From Heterohyrax brucei (taxonomy: Eukaryota > Chordata > Mammalia > Hyracoidea > Procaviidae), in contig CM053140.1 in the NCBI GenBank assembly GCA_028571685.1, positions 28,439,501 to 28,503,500 of the forward strand: a stretch of DNA of 64,000 nucleotides, written 5' to 3'. Every line of letters begins with the position of its first letter. Position 1 is the stretch's first letter. A program made the position numbers and the translations under genes. Positions 32,981 through 58,144 of the stretch are shown here, one piece after another. The notes below the pieces were generated by a model, which was given only the letters and a program-made list of their open reading frames with translations, searched no databases and was not told the DNA's origin.

Positions 32981-34545
32981 TCATTATGATTGAATGACAA
33001 TGTACATTCCTATGTAAATTTTCATGCCCACCTATATGCAGCTCCAACTGCTCTCCCTGCCCAGTGACAGCACACTCTTCCTCTCTGCTCCATACATGTC
33101 TTATCCTCCCAGCAGTCTCCTATCTCCTCCTCTGCACGCACTGCCCTTCTTCCAGTAAGAGGTCAGCAGGATGACATCCTATAGATGCATAAAACCATAA
33201 AGTGCCCACAAAATATGGTCACTCTGCGTCGCCAAGTCCAATCCATTGCTGTCCAAAGAGTTGACCTTCATTGTGATTTATGGACAGGGGCAGCATCAGG
33301 GCCAGGGGCCATGCTCCCAGGGTAACCCTGAAGTGCCTGGACCATCAGTTGTGGAGATCTCAGGATGTACCCCTATTTATTCTTGTGTTGCCAGTGAGAC
33401 TCAATTTTCTGAGCTCCGTTGTGGCTATCACAGTGGTGGCAGGGCACCATCTGGTTCTTCTGGTCATGAGTCAATGTACAGACCCACTCACATGGGTCTC
33501 TGTCTTCTGGGTTCTCTTTCCCCCATGTCATTTTGGTCCTCAGTGATCATCTGTTCCTGCTGAGTTGGGACCATTTGCTGTACCCTCAGATGGCAGCTTG
33601 GCAGCTTTTAAGACCCCAGACGCCATTCACCAATGTAGGGTGCAGAGAGCCCTCATTAGCAAAACGCTAGTTGTGCCAATTGGCCTCGATTTCACCTGAG
33701 AGCATAGTGCCTGGCCCCCTGCCTGAGCTACTCTGTCCTTGCAATATTGGATTAAGATGGGAGGAGTACTCAAGTTGTGTTGAAGTCCAGTTAATAGTGA
33801 TCTTCTTTCTAATGTGTGCTATCACCGATTTCACCCAACCAAATTTCTATCGACTATCTAATCTAAACCCTCCCCCACTCGCCCTCTCTTCCTCCCCACC
33901 CTTGCAGCCATCAAAGAGTCTTTTCATCTATGCTTGAGTCTGTTTTTAACTTCTTCTCTTAGGAGTCTCATACAATATTTGTCCTTTTGTCTCTGACTAC
34001 GTACACTTAACATAATGTCTTCCACTTTAAACCAGGTTATGAAATGTTTCCTAAAATCATCGTTGTTCTTTATCATTGCATAGTGTTCCATTGAGTATAT
34101 ATACCATAGTTTACCTATCCTTTCCTCTGTTGTTGGGCATCTGGGTTGATTCCATCTTTTTGCTATTGTGGACTGTGCTGCGATGAACATTCGTGTGCAT
34201 GTGTCAGTTGGTGTGAATGGCCTTGATTCTGTAGGATATATTCCAAGCGGTGAAATTACTAGGTCAAATGGTATATCTATATGCAGTTTTTTAAGGGAGT
34301 ACCAGATTGCTTTCCAAAGAGGTTGCACCATTTTGCAATCCCACCTACAGTGTAGGAGAGTTCCAGTTTCTTCACAGCTTCTCCAGCATTTGTTGTTTTG
34401 CGTTTTTTTGGATCATGGCCAACCTTGTTGGAGTGAGATGGTGTCTGACTGTAGGCAACACATTTTCTTAATAAACTTTGTTGTGCCAGTTTGACCTAGG
34501 TGTCTCCTGAAAGCGCAGTCCCCAGACCCCAAATCAGGGCTCTTC
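32981..34545 (-). mobile_element. L1 3' UTR and ORF2 C-terminus, antisense
   Basis: Reading frame 34331-33924 encodes the end of L1 ORF2 ('RWNQPRCPTTEERIGKLWY', 'YSMEHYAMIKNNDDFRKHF'). The 3' UTR follows toward 32981. A second L1 3' fragment may form 34490-34545. Confidence 0.78.
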
Positions 34546-34564
34546 TTTAAAAAAAAAAAAAAAT

Positions 34565-34768
34565 GAACTAATTGCCATCAAGTTAACCTTGGCCCTAGGT
34601 GACCTTGTGTTGCCAGAGTAGAACTGTGCACCACAGGGATTTCAGTCACTGATTTTTCAGAAGCTGATCATGGGGCTGTTCTTCTGAGGCAACTCTGGAT
34701 GGACTTGAACCTTTAACCTTTTGGTTAGTAGCTGATTACCTAACTGTTTGCACCACCCCGGGACTTTG
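34565..34768 (-). repeat. AfroSINE (type B)
   Basis: Contains 'ccttttggttagtagctgat' and 'caccaccccgggacttt'. Confidence 0.78.
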
Positions 34769-35189
34769 AAGGCTTAAAATAGCACAAATTTATTCCCCTA
34801 GAGTTCTGGAGGTCAGAGTCTAAGGTGGATCCCAGGGCCAACCCTCCCGGGGACATTTCCTTCTCTTGCCTTTTCCAGCTTCTAGAAGCTACCCACACCT
34901 GCCAGCTAGTGGCCCCCTCCTCCTTCCTCGGATCTGAACCTTCGTATTTCTCTGCCACTTGCTTCCATCGTCATATGATAGCCTCTGACTCTGATCTCTG
35001 CCTTGCCCTATCAGGACCCTGTGACTACATGGAGCCCTCCAGGTGATCCAATGTAGCCTTCATCTCAAGATCCTTACCTTAATCACATCTACCAATTCCC
35101 TTTGGCTGTGTGAGGTCATGTGTTCACAAGTTCTGGGGATTAAGACAGGGACATCTTGGAGGGCTGTTATTCAGCTGACCATATAGCCC

Positions 35190-35655
35190 TTTAAATTTGA
35201 GCTGTGGTGATCCCGAAGCCCTCCTTTCCAGGAGAGTTAGTAACTTTGCCATGGAGACATCTGGCAGACCCTAGTGTGCACAGGTGACCCAGCTGACTTC
35301 ACCTTGATGAGTGACATGATGTCAGGTACTCCAATTCAATGTAGTCAGGGAGGAATCCCTTCCCTAAAACCCACAACCCCGGTCTGACCGTGACAGAAGC
35401 AGCTGACAGACCTTGACTACGGTGTGTTCAAGGACCCAAAGCCATCTTCCTCACCACTGGCAAGATCATGAACAATAAAGACAGGTGGAAGGGCTGTCAC
35501 AATCAGAGGGGATGGAGATAGGACACGAAACTCAGCAAGGGGCTCTGGATGGAACCCCAGGTGGCAAAAAATGAGTAGAAAAGTTGGTGAAATCCAGTTA
35601 GTCAAAGATTTAGTTAACAGTTATGTAAGGATATAGATAAGAATAATGTCCCACT
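35190..35655. other. Unique intronic sequence
   Basis: Nothing recognised. Confidence 0.4.
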
Positions 35656-35658
35656 CGG

Positions 35659-35866
35659 AGTCCCTGGGTGGCACCATAGTGCTGGACTACTAACTGAAAT
35701 GTGGTCAGTTCAAACTCTCTCAGAGGTGCCTTGAAAGAAAGCCCTGGCAATCCACTTCTGAAAGGTCACAGCTTTGAAAACCCAATGGAGCACAGTTCAG
35801 CTCTGCACCCATGAGGATACCATGAATTGGAGTCCACTTGATGACAGATAACAGCAGCAGTGATGT
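35659..35866 (+). repeat. AfroSINE (type B), near full length
   Basis: Starts 'ggagtccctgggtggcacca' and ends 'gagtccacttgatgacagat'. Confidence 0.85.
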
Positions 35867-36685
35867 TCTGCCTCTACCTGCCAGGGTCCTCAGGAGCCAT
35901 CTGGCAGCTGGTGTCCCACAGGGCCCCTTCTTGAACCTGTGGTGGTCACAGATGGGGTCTCCATGGCCCTGTTTTAATTTTTATTAGGTGTCACTGGCCC
36001 TAGTGCCGCTTTACTAACTCACTGCTTACTGGGCGGACCCTGAGCCTCAAGGATGATGGGCAGTGTCCATGGGAGGTCAAGTGACTTAGACAATGGGACA
36101 AGGGCCTCAGCCCCTCCCACCAGCCAAACTATATCTGTGCCAGCAGGATCAGGTGCCAGGTGTCCCCTCCTTGACTAGCTGGATTCTGTCTTCTGCACTT
36201 GGCATCCAGTCCTGACATGCCTGATTATTTAGGCTGGGCCCAGGATATCCAGCTTTTACTTACAATTACTTGTAGAAATTGAGATCCAGCTATCCCCTTC
36301 TCTCAGGCCCAGTTCCCATGGGCATCTCTAGGCCCCCTCGTTCTCCAAGCTCAAGGCCCTCAGAGACTGAGCTGTGGTCTCAGTGTGGTTCCTCCTGATA
36401 GCTGCCTTCTCAGCAGCCCTATAGCATCCAGACCACAGCAGGGCTTGCCAGCCCTGGGACCCTATCTATGGCCCCTACCCTGACTTTCATCTCCATCCCT
36501 TGGTGCTGCCTCCTGTGGACTGGCTTAGGTTCCTGGGGGGATGACCTTGTTTTGGGGCTCCTGATGCCCTCCACCCCATCTAGCCCAGGTGTTCCTACAC
36601 TGTCCCCAAACACTTTTGCAAAGAAGCTGTTCCTGATTTGTGCTATCTGCAAGAGACCTCAGCCTTTCCCCAATAGTGGTTCCTT
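35867..36685. other. Unique intronic sequence with possible L2 relic
   Basis: No gene seen; weak L2-like words near 36400-36680. Confidence 0.35.
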
Positions 36686-36689
36686 GGGT

Positions 36690-36862
36690 TAGGGGAAGCC
36701 CTGCTAACTGAAAGCAGTTTGAGTCCACCTAGAGGTGTCTTGTAAGAAAGACCTGGTAACTTACTGCTGAAAAATTATCCATTAAAAGTCTTATAGATAC
36801 AGCCTTACACACAGGGGGTTGCCGTGAGTTGTGGTTGATTTGGGGGCACTGGCATCAATAGA
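36690..36862 (+). repeat. AfroSINE (type B), diverged
   Basis: Contains 'gtaagaaagacctggtaact' and 'acacagggggttgccgtgag'. Confidence 0.65.
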
Positions 36863-37144
36863 GGTCTCAGTGAGGAATAGATCCCTCAGCCTCCCCATTG
36901 CTCTGCTCCCTGCTACAGTTAATACTTGCGGTCTCTGCTTAGCTCAGCCCTCCATGTAGCCTTGGGCAAGAATTTAAACTGCCTGAGCTTCAGCTTCCTT
37001 CTGTGTAAAGCAGAACTAACATAAATCATAGATTAAAGGAAAGAATCCAGGAATTTAATGGGCAGTAGTTGCCTCCATGACAAGACCAGGTCACAGGATA
37101 TGAGTGTCAGTCTTGACCCCATTCTCACCCTGGGAGTCCTTTGT

Positions 37145-37790
37145 CCTGGTTTCCTTGGATCATTTTTAAAACCTTTTTATTTTCAAATAATTTTAGACTT
37201 ACCAAAAAAAAGGTACAGAAATAGTGGAGAGTTTCCACCCACCCTTCTCTTAGTTTTCCCCAGTGTTAGCATATCACAGAAGCGTGGTGAAAACCAAACC
37301 CAGGCCTGCTGCCATCTCCTGGACACCAACTCGTGGTGGCCGCCTGTGTGTCAGAGAAGAACTGTGCTTCACAGAGTGTTCTTCGCTGTAGTCTTTATGG
37401 CAGCAGATGGCACCACTTGGGGACTGTGCAGGATCAGGGTAGCATGATCTAAACCTTAAAGTTACTACAAGCATGGGAGCAATGGTGGTTCAGTGATAAA
37501 GCTCTTAGCAGCAGACCTGGATTTCATGTCTGACTTCTTTCACTCACTGTGTTTTCAGGGTTCATGGATACCATGGCATGTATCAGGACTTCGTTTCTAT
37601 TTATTGCAAAAAATGAATGAACAGCAGTTTGTGGATCGATTGTGAATAATGCTGCATCGAATATTGGTTTAGAAGTATTTCTTTGGATTCTTGATTTCAA
37701 GTCTGTTGGATGTATACCTAAGAGGGGAATTGCTGAGTTGTAGCATAATTCTGTTTAATTTTTTTGAGAAACTGCTAACTGTTCAGGCCT
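37145..37790 (-). mobile_element. Old L1 fragments interrupted by an AfroSINE and a tRNA-Gly SINE head
   Basis: 'attttcaaataattttagac' and 'tgctgcatcgaatattggtt' are antisense ancient L1. An AfroSINE (-) sits at about 37285-37440, and 37479-37535 repeats the tRNA-Gly SINE head ('caatggtggttcagtgataa'). Confidence 0.5.
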
Positions 37791-37796
37791 ATTTGC

Positions 37797-38290
37797 ATGT
37801 GTGTGTGTGTGTGTCTTATTAAGTGAAAGTATACAATCCAAATCAACTTTGCATGCCTACCTGTCTGCAGCTCCATCTGCTCTCCTCACCCAGTGACAGC
37901 ACATTCGTCTTTTTCACTTTATGCTTCTAGTATCCTCTTAACAAGCACCTGTCCTCTCCTCTCTACCCTCTTCTCTCCCATCTAGAAAGAAACCAGTAGG
38001 ACAGCCTCCTATAAATGTATAAACCTATAAAGTACACACACTATATGGTCACACTGTGTCCCCAGGTCCAGTCCATTCTTGTCTGAAGAGTTGACCTCAG
38101 TACTGGCTTCAGTTCAGGGCCAGCAGCAAGTCTGGCCATGTGCCCAGGGGAGACTCCAGGCTGTCAGACCATCAGTTCTAGTCTTTTAGTAGAGTTCTTG
38201 AACTGCATACCTCATTTTCTCATGTTACCTCAGGGACGTCTACATTGTGTCCCCCATCACAGCTGCATTTGGTGGTGGCCGGGCACCTAA
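37797..38290 (-). mobile_element. L1 3' UTR fragment with (TG)n at its end
   Basis: A TG run at 37797-37813 precedes 'tattaagtgaaagtatacaa' and 'tgacagcacattcgtctttt', homologous to the L1 at 40328. Confidence 0.7.
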
Positions 38291-39151
38291 TCTATGAACA
38301 TCTGTTCAGGGCCTATTTTTAAGTAGGAAAAAGCTAGTCCCAGGCAGCATGTTCAGCATAATCCTGCTGATGCTCGTATAGCACATAACAGTGTTGTGCG
38401 TAGTGTAGGGAGAGGGCTTAGGGGATGATCTCCAGAAGCTGGTGGGACAATCACTGTCTGCTATGGGGCCTCTGTGTTGTTCATTGTAAATTATATCCGT
38501 TTGTTATTACAAATACGGGAACTGGGGCTGGGAGCCTGTTCCCTGTCCTCTGCTCTCTGTCCTCAAGACACTTTGTCCTGGACAGTGGGACCCTTGTTGT
38601 GCTTGGCTGAGCTTTGCCTGTGCTTTCAGATGGGGGCAACATGCACCTTCTGGGAGGAGCCCTGAGTTGTCAAGGAGCAAGGTGCAGTTTTGTCATGAGA
38701 AATCAACTTTCTGGGAGTATTTGTGGAAATGAATTCAGCCCAATGGAAGGAGGGACACTCAGGGGCTGAGTAGGTGAACTCTTTTGTCTCCGTGGCCATC
38801 TCTGCTGGTGACAAGGAGGAAGTACAGATGCCACCTTCCCCACCCACACCTCCTGGCCCGTCCCCCCTGCTGTACAGCCTCAGGCGAAAAACACCTCAAC
38901 CTCTCTGAGCCTGTGGGCTATGCTGCGGCACCAGCTTTAAAAACAAACTACCCAGATGCCAGTTTGTGAGGCTCAGGCAGCAGGCAGCCTGTTGTCAATC
39001 ATTAAGCCATATCACTGGGGTGAGGGTCAAGATGTGGGATGAGTACTGTCCCCTGCAGAAGACAGTGGCCAGGCCAGGAGAGAAGCAGGGCACTGTCCCA
39101 GTAGCTGGGGATAAATTGCTGTGATGCGTCTTACCACCATCTGTCCCCCAG
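38291..39151. other. End of SLC25A42 intron 1
   Basis: Mostly unique sequence; no gene recognised. Confidence 0.4.
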
Positions 39152-39179
39152 GACCAAGGCTCCGCCCAGCAGGCCTGGG

Positions 39180-51028
<11,849 letters not shown>

Positions 51029-52500
51029 GGCGGCGCCTGGGGGCCCTGGGACACGACCCCCTGTTTCCTGAGCCTGCGGAGAGCTGTCTGAGGAAGGATG
51101 TATTGCCTTTGAGACCCTACCGCCGGCCCTGAAGTGCAATAAGTGGGAGGAGGGGAGAGAGGACCCTGTTCCCGAGAATGTGGCCCTAAGGGGCCCTGGA
51201 CAGAGCACTGTTGGTTTTCAGGACCTGTGACCCCTCTAAGCTCAAAGCCAGGCTCCGCAGCCTCCTTTTGTTCTGACAGTGAGAGAGATAATGGGAGGTG
51301 AGTGCAGAAAGAGGCCTAGTCATGAGCAATGGAGCCTTTCCAGAAGCAGTTCAGCCCAGGATGGGACCCCCTAGGTCTCTGCCCTCAGCTTGAGCAGCGG
51401 TCGGTGTCCGTGGTACTCAGCTCCTCACCCCGGCCGGATCATCTTCCATCCGGTTTGGAGTCTTGTGCCACAATTTCCGTGCAACAGCTACTCCTTGGCC
51501 TTCAGTGCTGGTGTCCCTATGGACCACCCTGCCTGATCCCAAGTTCTAAAGTGGTGGTTGCTGGAAATTCCTGAAAGAAAAGGAACCGTTGATAGGTGTG
51601 TGGGTGCCCCTTGTCCCCTCTGCTAACACCCATCCCACTTGTGAAACGTGACCCTGAATGCAACACTGTTCAGGTCTGAGCTCCAGTTGGCATCTGCCAG
51701 AAGCTGAGACGAGCCCAGCCCTCTGTGCCGTGGCACCACAGCTGCTGGTGGTCAGGGCATCCATTGCTGGGGACCCCAAGAAGGGCTGTCACCTGGGGTG
51801 GGGAGTGGCGGAGTCCTGGTACTCCAGGAAAAAACACCTGTTCCCTAATGATGTTTGGGGTTCTGATTTGGTTTGCGTTTTCAACTTGGTGGCTCAAGGT
51901 CTGTTTGGGTGACCACCCTCCCTGTCTCCACATAGTCTGGACTGGTGTGAGTGGGAGGGCTGCTTTTGCATCCTTGGGTATGTGACTCTGTTTCTTAGCA
52001 TCTGGCCTCACCGCTGCAAGTGTGAAGGACCCCGTTGTCCAGACACGTGTTTACCAGACATTCCCCGGACAGGTCTCCAGAAGAGTTCTCAGGGGCCCTG
52101 GCAGCCTGAGGTGGCTGAAGAGGCTGTCCTGGTGGGTGAGCACGTCACCACCCACCCCCAAGCTTTGCCCAGTACCTGGAGGCAGGGACCTGAGGACCCA
52201 AGGCAAGTGTGGTGACCAGGGTCAAGATGTAGGGCCCACCCTTCTCCTCCTAGCTGCAGGCATCCTGGCCAGGCAGAAGAGAAAAGGGGCAGTCCCCTGG
52301 ACCTATTGGCCCCTGTGTGTCTCAAGGTCCTGGTAGCCCTATCCCCTCCCCCACAGCCAAGCCCCCAACCCTGGCTGCTCGTGGTGGTCTGGAATTACAT
52401 TTTTGATGCCATGAAGACACTTTGTTTATACATAATGTTTATATATTTTAAAGATTTGTCAGGAGAGTATATTTAATAAAAATTAAAATGACTTTTTCTA
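51029..52500 (+). terminator. SLC25A42: SLC25A42 3' UTR and poly(A) signal
   Basis: About 1.45 kb of non-repetitive sequence follows the stop codon and ends in an A/T-rich stretch with AATAAA at 52475-52480. No earlier canonical signal is seen, so this is the likely main poly(A) site. Confidence 0.72.
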
Positions 52501-52984
52501 CTGCACGCATCTCTTCTTCAGCGCTGACCACCACATCTGGGCCGCCAGCATTGATGTTGTGACCTGCTGGTGAATCCTTTCTGTGGAGTCTATTCCTTTG
52601 TGGTTTGAACTGTTCACACAGACCTTGATTTTTCTCAAGATGTTAATCATACAGAGGGTTGCAAAGGCCCAAGGGGCTGCCAGGCTCCCCGCTTCTGTCT
52701 CAGCGTCCGCCACCCACAGCTCGGCATCACCCCACTGCTCACTGCTGGCTGGGACTTGAGGACGAGCATGGGACTCCCCCACCTGTGGCCCAAGGGGAGT
52801 CATGGCAGTGCCCAGCCAGAAAGCAGAGGCAGATGCTCTGTGCCCAAGTGCAGTGGCAGCCAGGTGGGCACCACTCCGTGCTGCTCTGCACTTTACCAGG
52901 TTGTGTTTCCGGGACAGTTTCCTGTTGTGGGTAGACCTGTTTCAATTTTTAGCAGTTGTATTTCTGGAGGACTTCTCCCACATT

Positions 52985-53140
52985 GGAAACCCTGGTGGCA
53001 CAGTGGTTAAGTGCCTCAGCAGCTAACCAAAAGGACAGTAGCCCAAATCCACCAGTTGCTCCTTAGAAACTCTGTGGGGCAGTTCTACTCTGTCCTATAG
53101 GGTATCTGAGTCAGAATCAACGGCAGTGGCAGTGGCTTTT
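52985..53140 (+). repeat. AfroSINE (type A)
   Basis: Contains 'gaaaccctggtggcacagtg' and 'ctctgtcctatagggtatct'. Confidence 0.88.
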
Positions 53141-53142
53141 CC

Positions 53143-53420
53143 CACATTCTTTGGACGTGTCATCAGGAGGCATAAGGTCCTGGAGAAAGGTGTCATGCGT
53201 GGTAGACGGTCAGCAAAAAAAGAGGAAGACCCTCAAAGAGATGGATTACACAGAGGCTACAACAGTGGGCTCAGGCCTAACAACAGTTGTGAGAATAGTG
53301 CAGGACAAGGCAGTGTTTCTTTCTGTTAGGTGTGGGGATCCCCGTGAGCCAGAACCCAGTTTCAGGAAGAAGGTCATGCTAACTCTACCAACACGTCACT
53401 GACTGGCAGCTAAAGTGTTG
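53143..53420 (+). mobile_element. RTE-clade LINE 3' tail
   Basis: 'tttggacgtgtcatcaggag', then 'aaaagaggaagaccctcaaa' and 'gtgcaggacaaggcagtgtt'. It abuts the AfroSINE. Confidence 0.78.
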
Positions 53421-56400
53421 GTCAGCCATAGCTATGGCAACGTGGTCGTGACTGGAGGATGCTGACCTGTCCCCCACTTTCACTTCCTACACCAGCCCCT
53501 GAGCCTCAGGAGAGTCACCTCACACTCCCACTGTCACGTCTCCTGTTAGTATGGAGGTTGGCGTGGGACCCTGTATAGGGTGGAGAGGATGGTTGCTAGC
53601 TACATCCTTTGGAACACACCCTTCCTGCAACTCTCTGGGCCTGGTGGAAGACTGCAGCTGGGCCTGTCATCAGGACTGTCCTGTGACCACAAGACAGGAG
53701 CAACACCAGGCAGAAGGAAGTAGTGCCAAGATGAGAGAGAAGCTGGCTCCTGGATCTGGCCTTCCCTAAAGCTCCATGTCCATCAATGTAAGTAACAATC
53801 CCCTTTTTTAAGCCAATTGAGTTGATTTTTCTGTTGTCAGTCAAGCACTTTTTGAAACAAATATCCTCGTCTAAACCTCTCTGTCTTCACATTTTGGGAT
53901 GTCTGTGATGTGAGTTTCTAGGAATGAATTGGTGGATGGACCCCCAGCCCCTCGCCCCTGGGTGGGGCCACTCAGAGGTGTCTGTTCTACTTTATTTCTC
54001 AAAGGTGGCCTAATCAGGACGCAGCCCAATTGCCCACAGCATCACCTGCTCTTCGGTGCCCCCTACAGGGTTCCTCCTCCCCCCTCCTAATGTCCTTAGC
54101 CCCCACCAGGACTTCTTGGGGTCCCTCCCAGACACCCTACTTGCCTTCAAGTCCTTTTCTCAGGGTCAACTTCTCAGTTGATCCAGAGATGAACAGAAAC
54201 GCCAGTCATTTTTACCAAGAGCGTGTGTAGACTGACACCACCCCACTTCGGCAAGGACCAATTGCTGACCCTTGGTCTTTGCTCAAGTGGTATCTCACTT
54301 GCTCAAGTGGTCTTTGACAAGTGGTATCTCACAATTTCAGCACTACCTGGAATGTGTTTTTGGTTTGGGCCTGTTTCTTCCACTAAGTCCATCTTGGAGA
54401 CTTGTCCTTACAAGATCACTTTAATTTTTCTTCTTCTAGGTACATAATTGTTCACAGTGTCTTTACTACCTGATGGCTGGGCGTCTGGCTTGTTGCCAGT
54501 CTTGTACTGTCAGAAGTGATGCTATGGTTGCTGCCCACGGGATGAGAATTTCCCTAGAATGTGTCCTGCCTGGCCACGGGGGCCACCTCAGTGAGGCCTT
54601 GTCGAATTGCCCTCCTGAGTAGCTGGCACAAGTGTCCACAGGGTTTGATGGCACCTCCTGCCTGATGCCTGGTGGGGCCCCACTTTGCCACTGCTGCCTG
54701 TTGGTGAATGATGTGGTGTCATGGTGCTGTTATAGTTTCTGCCTTTCTGTAATACCCAGTAAGGCAGGAATAAGTCCGTGATGACTGCTGCGTATTTTGA
54801 CTCTGAGTTGTCACTCTTCAGAATGCTTCAGTTCTGGGACTTCAGTCCTGGCAGGACAGGTAAGAGATGGTCACAAGTAACACTGACAGGTGCTTTTTTG
54901 GTGGGTCTACTGCGCCCTTCTGAGATAGTAATGGGTGTGACATCAGTCCAGGGCCTCGGCTCCTTTACCTGAGACCCTGCAGAAACCTTAGGATACAGCA
55001 TGCAAGCATGAGTGAATGATTGGCTCTCAGGCAGAAGCACCTGGAACTGAGGACAGGAAGTGGGGGGTTTTTGGGGAGGATCGGGGACTCCTAGGGGACA
55101 ACTTTGAGTGTTGGGCCCAGCCTGTGCACCTGGCAGTGGAAGCAGAGGACTTGAGGGTGTGAGAGAGAAGGAACTGCAACAGGATCCCAGTGAGAGGCAG
55201 GACACAGGGTCTGTGTGCTCAGAAGTTTCCAGAGGACTCAGGGTAGGCTATGGGGCAACAGTCTGGTCCCCCTACAGCCCGCTGCCTCTTAATTCCATGT
55301 GAACCTGGGCTCAACATTTGCTGGCCCAAATGAGTCTATACTTTGGGTGATCCTAGAAAACCTTCTACTGGTTATTCCTAATTACTCCCACCCCCTGGAG
55401 ATACCCATGTCCCCACCATGGTTTTGACAGTCCTCACTGCATTCAATCCTGCTCTTCCCAGGGGACCGCCCCTTCACGATGCTTTACTGCTGAGTCCTCA
55501 TGAGGACCCGGGTGCCGTGGGCAGGATCCTGGGAGGGGTCTGGGTGTGGAGGCCCAGGCTCCAGGGTGCTGAAGCTGGAGCAGTCTGGATTCCCAAGGGG
55601 CCGGAGTGAGTGGCAGGGATGCAGGAGGACTGAGGTCTGGGGTCACTGAATAGGTGGCACTGATGTGATGGAGGGTGGTGCAGGTGGAGGGTTTGAGAGG
55701 TGCAGGGGGGATGGTGAGGGGGCCAAAATGACACCAGGCGCCTTCAGCCCTGACACTAATGAGTGGTGAAGGTGGGGAGGCTGGGTAGGTGAGGACTACT
55801 GGAATCCACGAGGGGGCTCCCTGAGGCTTTTACCAGCCATCGGTGTGGCCCCCTATTGTGCTTTCCACCAGCTGTGCCCCTTCTCAGCACTGTTTTCCCC
55901 TTTGTTGACTTTCAGTGAATCAATGTGGCTTTATTTGTTGCTGGCTTGCTTTTTTATTCTCCCTTTCTTCTTTCACTGATGTGGAAGTTACACATTCTGT
56001 CTTGACTCCTGTGATGCAGGTTTCTAAGCTTCAGCACTACAGACATTTGGTTCCAGATTGTTCTCTGGGACAGGACCGACAATATGCACTGTAGAATGTT
56101 AAACACCATCCCTGGTCTCCACCAAGGTACAGCAGCACCCCCTAGTGATGGGGCCAAGAATGTTCCCAGACATTGCCCATGGCTTCTGGAGACAGAAACA
56201 CACCCCCACAACCACTGCCATTGTCACAGCACTAACCACCGAAGTGCTCATAACATATTATCACACTTAGCCTACTGATGCACACAAGGACCCCTCCCAT
56301 CTGCCCTATGGAGTCCTGGCCTGGTACCTGGGGACAGCACACTTGCTGAGCAGGAGCAGTACACCACCACCCTGATTCCTAAGCCCGGGGTATAGTTATT

Positions 56401-58144
56401 TATTCTGTCATCGCTGGGAGTTGCTGTAGCCCTCTTTGTTCTAGAATTTTTCAGACTTCCGGGAGACGGGGGGTGACACTCTTGTTACTGGTGCATCGTC
56501 CCTTCGCTCTGAAACTCGGAAACTTTTCTTGCACTGTTCCATGAGTGCATCCAGCTTTCTTGGACTGCTCCTTCCAGAACTGATATTATATGGGACCTTC
56601 CTGGTTTTCTTTTTTCCCTTCATTTCCCAATTTTTATCTTTGTGTTCCTCCTGCAAGATTTCTGCTCTTAATTTCCAAGCACTTAAAATGAGACAAATAG
56701 TTCTTCGCATTTAGCAGCATTCTGTTCTTGTTTCACAGATGTAATCTCCTCTGTTGAAAACCTTCCAAATATGTTTGTAAGTTCTCATCACCCTAAAATG
56801 TCAGTTTTCACAAACTGCCTTTTTTTGTTGGGAATTCTGTTTTCTTCAGACCTCTGGCCGTCTGCCCCATGACTAAGAATGGGGACTGAGATGGCCTGTT
56901 GGTGGACCTGAGATGGTGGGATGTATGACTTGCCCCTCAACTGGTGGCTGTTGAGGAACTCTGCAGTGTCTTGTTTTCTGAGCCAGTCAGATTGCTCAGA
57001 AGTCTTCCATTTTCTGGCTGGAAGGTTCTGGAAGCTGAATGAGGGTTGTGAGCACTGGGTTTCTCTCTACTCAGCTTTCCCTAGGCACAGTCTCTTGCTG
57101 AGTCTGGCTCTCCTGAGGGAGTCTTCAGGGTTTCATGTACTTTCAGTGGCCCCAGGCCTGCATAGATAGTACCTCCAGAAGGCTTTGTGAAAAGACCAGA
57201 TGTTTCTAGGGCTGGAGGTTTAGCATTTGATTTGCAGGTCTGGTGTCCAGTTTGTGTTCCTCCCAATTCCTAGTTTCCAGAATGTTCTGCTGCCCCTTTC
57301 ACCTTGACCTTGTATAATTTTAACTCCTTTCTGTACTTCTAATGGAATTCTCAGAAAAGCCAGACCTGGATGCCTATAGGCACTTCACTTGGACCTAGCA
57401 TCTCTTGTTCTTCAAGTCACCTCTGCTGTACCATGAGGACAGCGACATGCCAGCTATTTCCAACTCAGCTCTCTGAGTTCTGTAGGTCTCTGGTTGCACT
57501 CCTTTTCTGAATGGCACAATGCTTTCTGTGTTCCATCTCAAGGACCTGGGGTGGACAGCTGGAGTGGCAAGGGAGGCTTCTCCCCCACAGTGTGCACACC
57601 TGCAGCAGATGAAGGCTGAGAGGTTACGCATAAACAGTGGCTCCTACAGGAGGGCCCTGGTGAAGCCTGAGGCTGTGTGAGGATGGGCATGTGGGGCCAT
57701 GGTGTCACAGCGTGCGGAGATGACCTGGTATCTTCACTCACAGTCCATGTCTCGCAGCAGACACACATGTTCACACAGTGCTCCCACTGCCCACTGCAGT
57801 GACCTGTGTCCTCCGTCTACCCCCTCACAGCCTCTACAGTGAGCTGTGGACCTTACATGAACACAGACACTGGGGCTCAGGGTAAAGTCAGCCACACCCC
57901 ATAGGCTCCTCCTCCGTCCCCTTCCTGCACCCCCAGTACTGGCCCTCTCTGCCATGTAAGGTTCTCACTTCCCTCGCCTTGCCTCCCAGTCTTCCCACCT
58001 ATCAGGGCTCACCTCTCCCTCCATCCCTCCATCCCGGGTTCCCTACCACGCCGCCTTCAGCCCAACCAACACCCATGTGGCCCCAGCAACATGGAGGCTC
58101 AGGAAGCCACCTCCCAAGCCATTCAAATCCACTTGGATGCCATT
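53421..58144. other. SLC25A42-TMEM161A intergenic region
   Basis: Mostly unique sequence between the two convergent genes. It holds a MER20 (56022-56225) and a short tandem duplication at 54274-54331 ('caagtggtatctca' repeated). No coding sequence recognised. Confidence 0.45.
56022..56225 (-). mobile_element. MER20-like hAT DNA transposon relic
   Basis: 'cttcagcactacagacattt', 'gcactgtagaatgttaaaca', 'agcagcaccccctagtgatg' and 'cagacattgcccatg' follow the MER20 consensus in order, in reverse orientation. Assignment is from memory of that consensus. Confidence 0.65.

Larger units (their letters stand above)
31858..35190 (-). mobile_element. MaLR-like LTR interrupted by younger insertions
   Basis: The start ('gttgctgctgtaacaagtga', 31858-31920) and the remainder ('aatttattcccctagagttc', from about 34775) read as one antisense MLT1-like LTR. 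An AfroSINE pair and L1 sequence lie between. The assignment of both parts to one element is inferred. Confidence 0.45.

Noticed and set aside
33924..34331. 135-codon open frame as a host gene
   Set aside because: It is the C-terminal end of L1 ORF2, next to L1 3' UTR sequence.
51130..51150. 'caataag' as the SLC25A42 poly(A) signal
   Set aside because: It is not canonical, and a full AATAAA in a suitable A/T-rich context lies at 52475.
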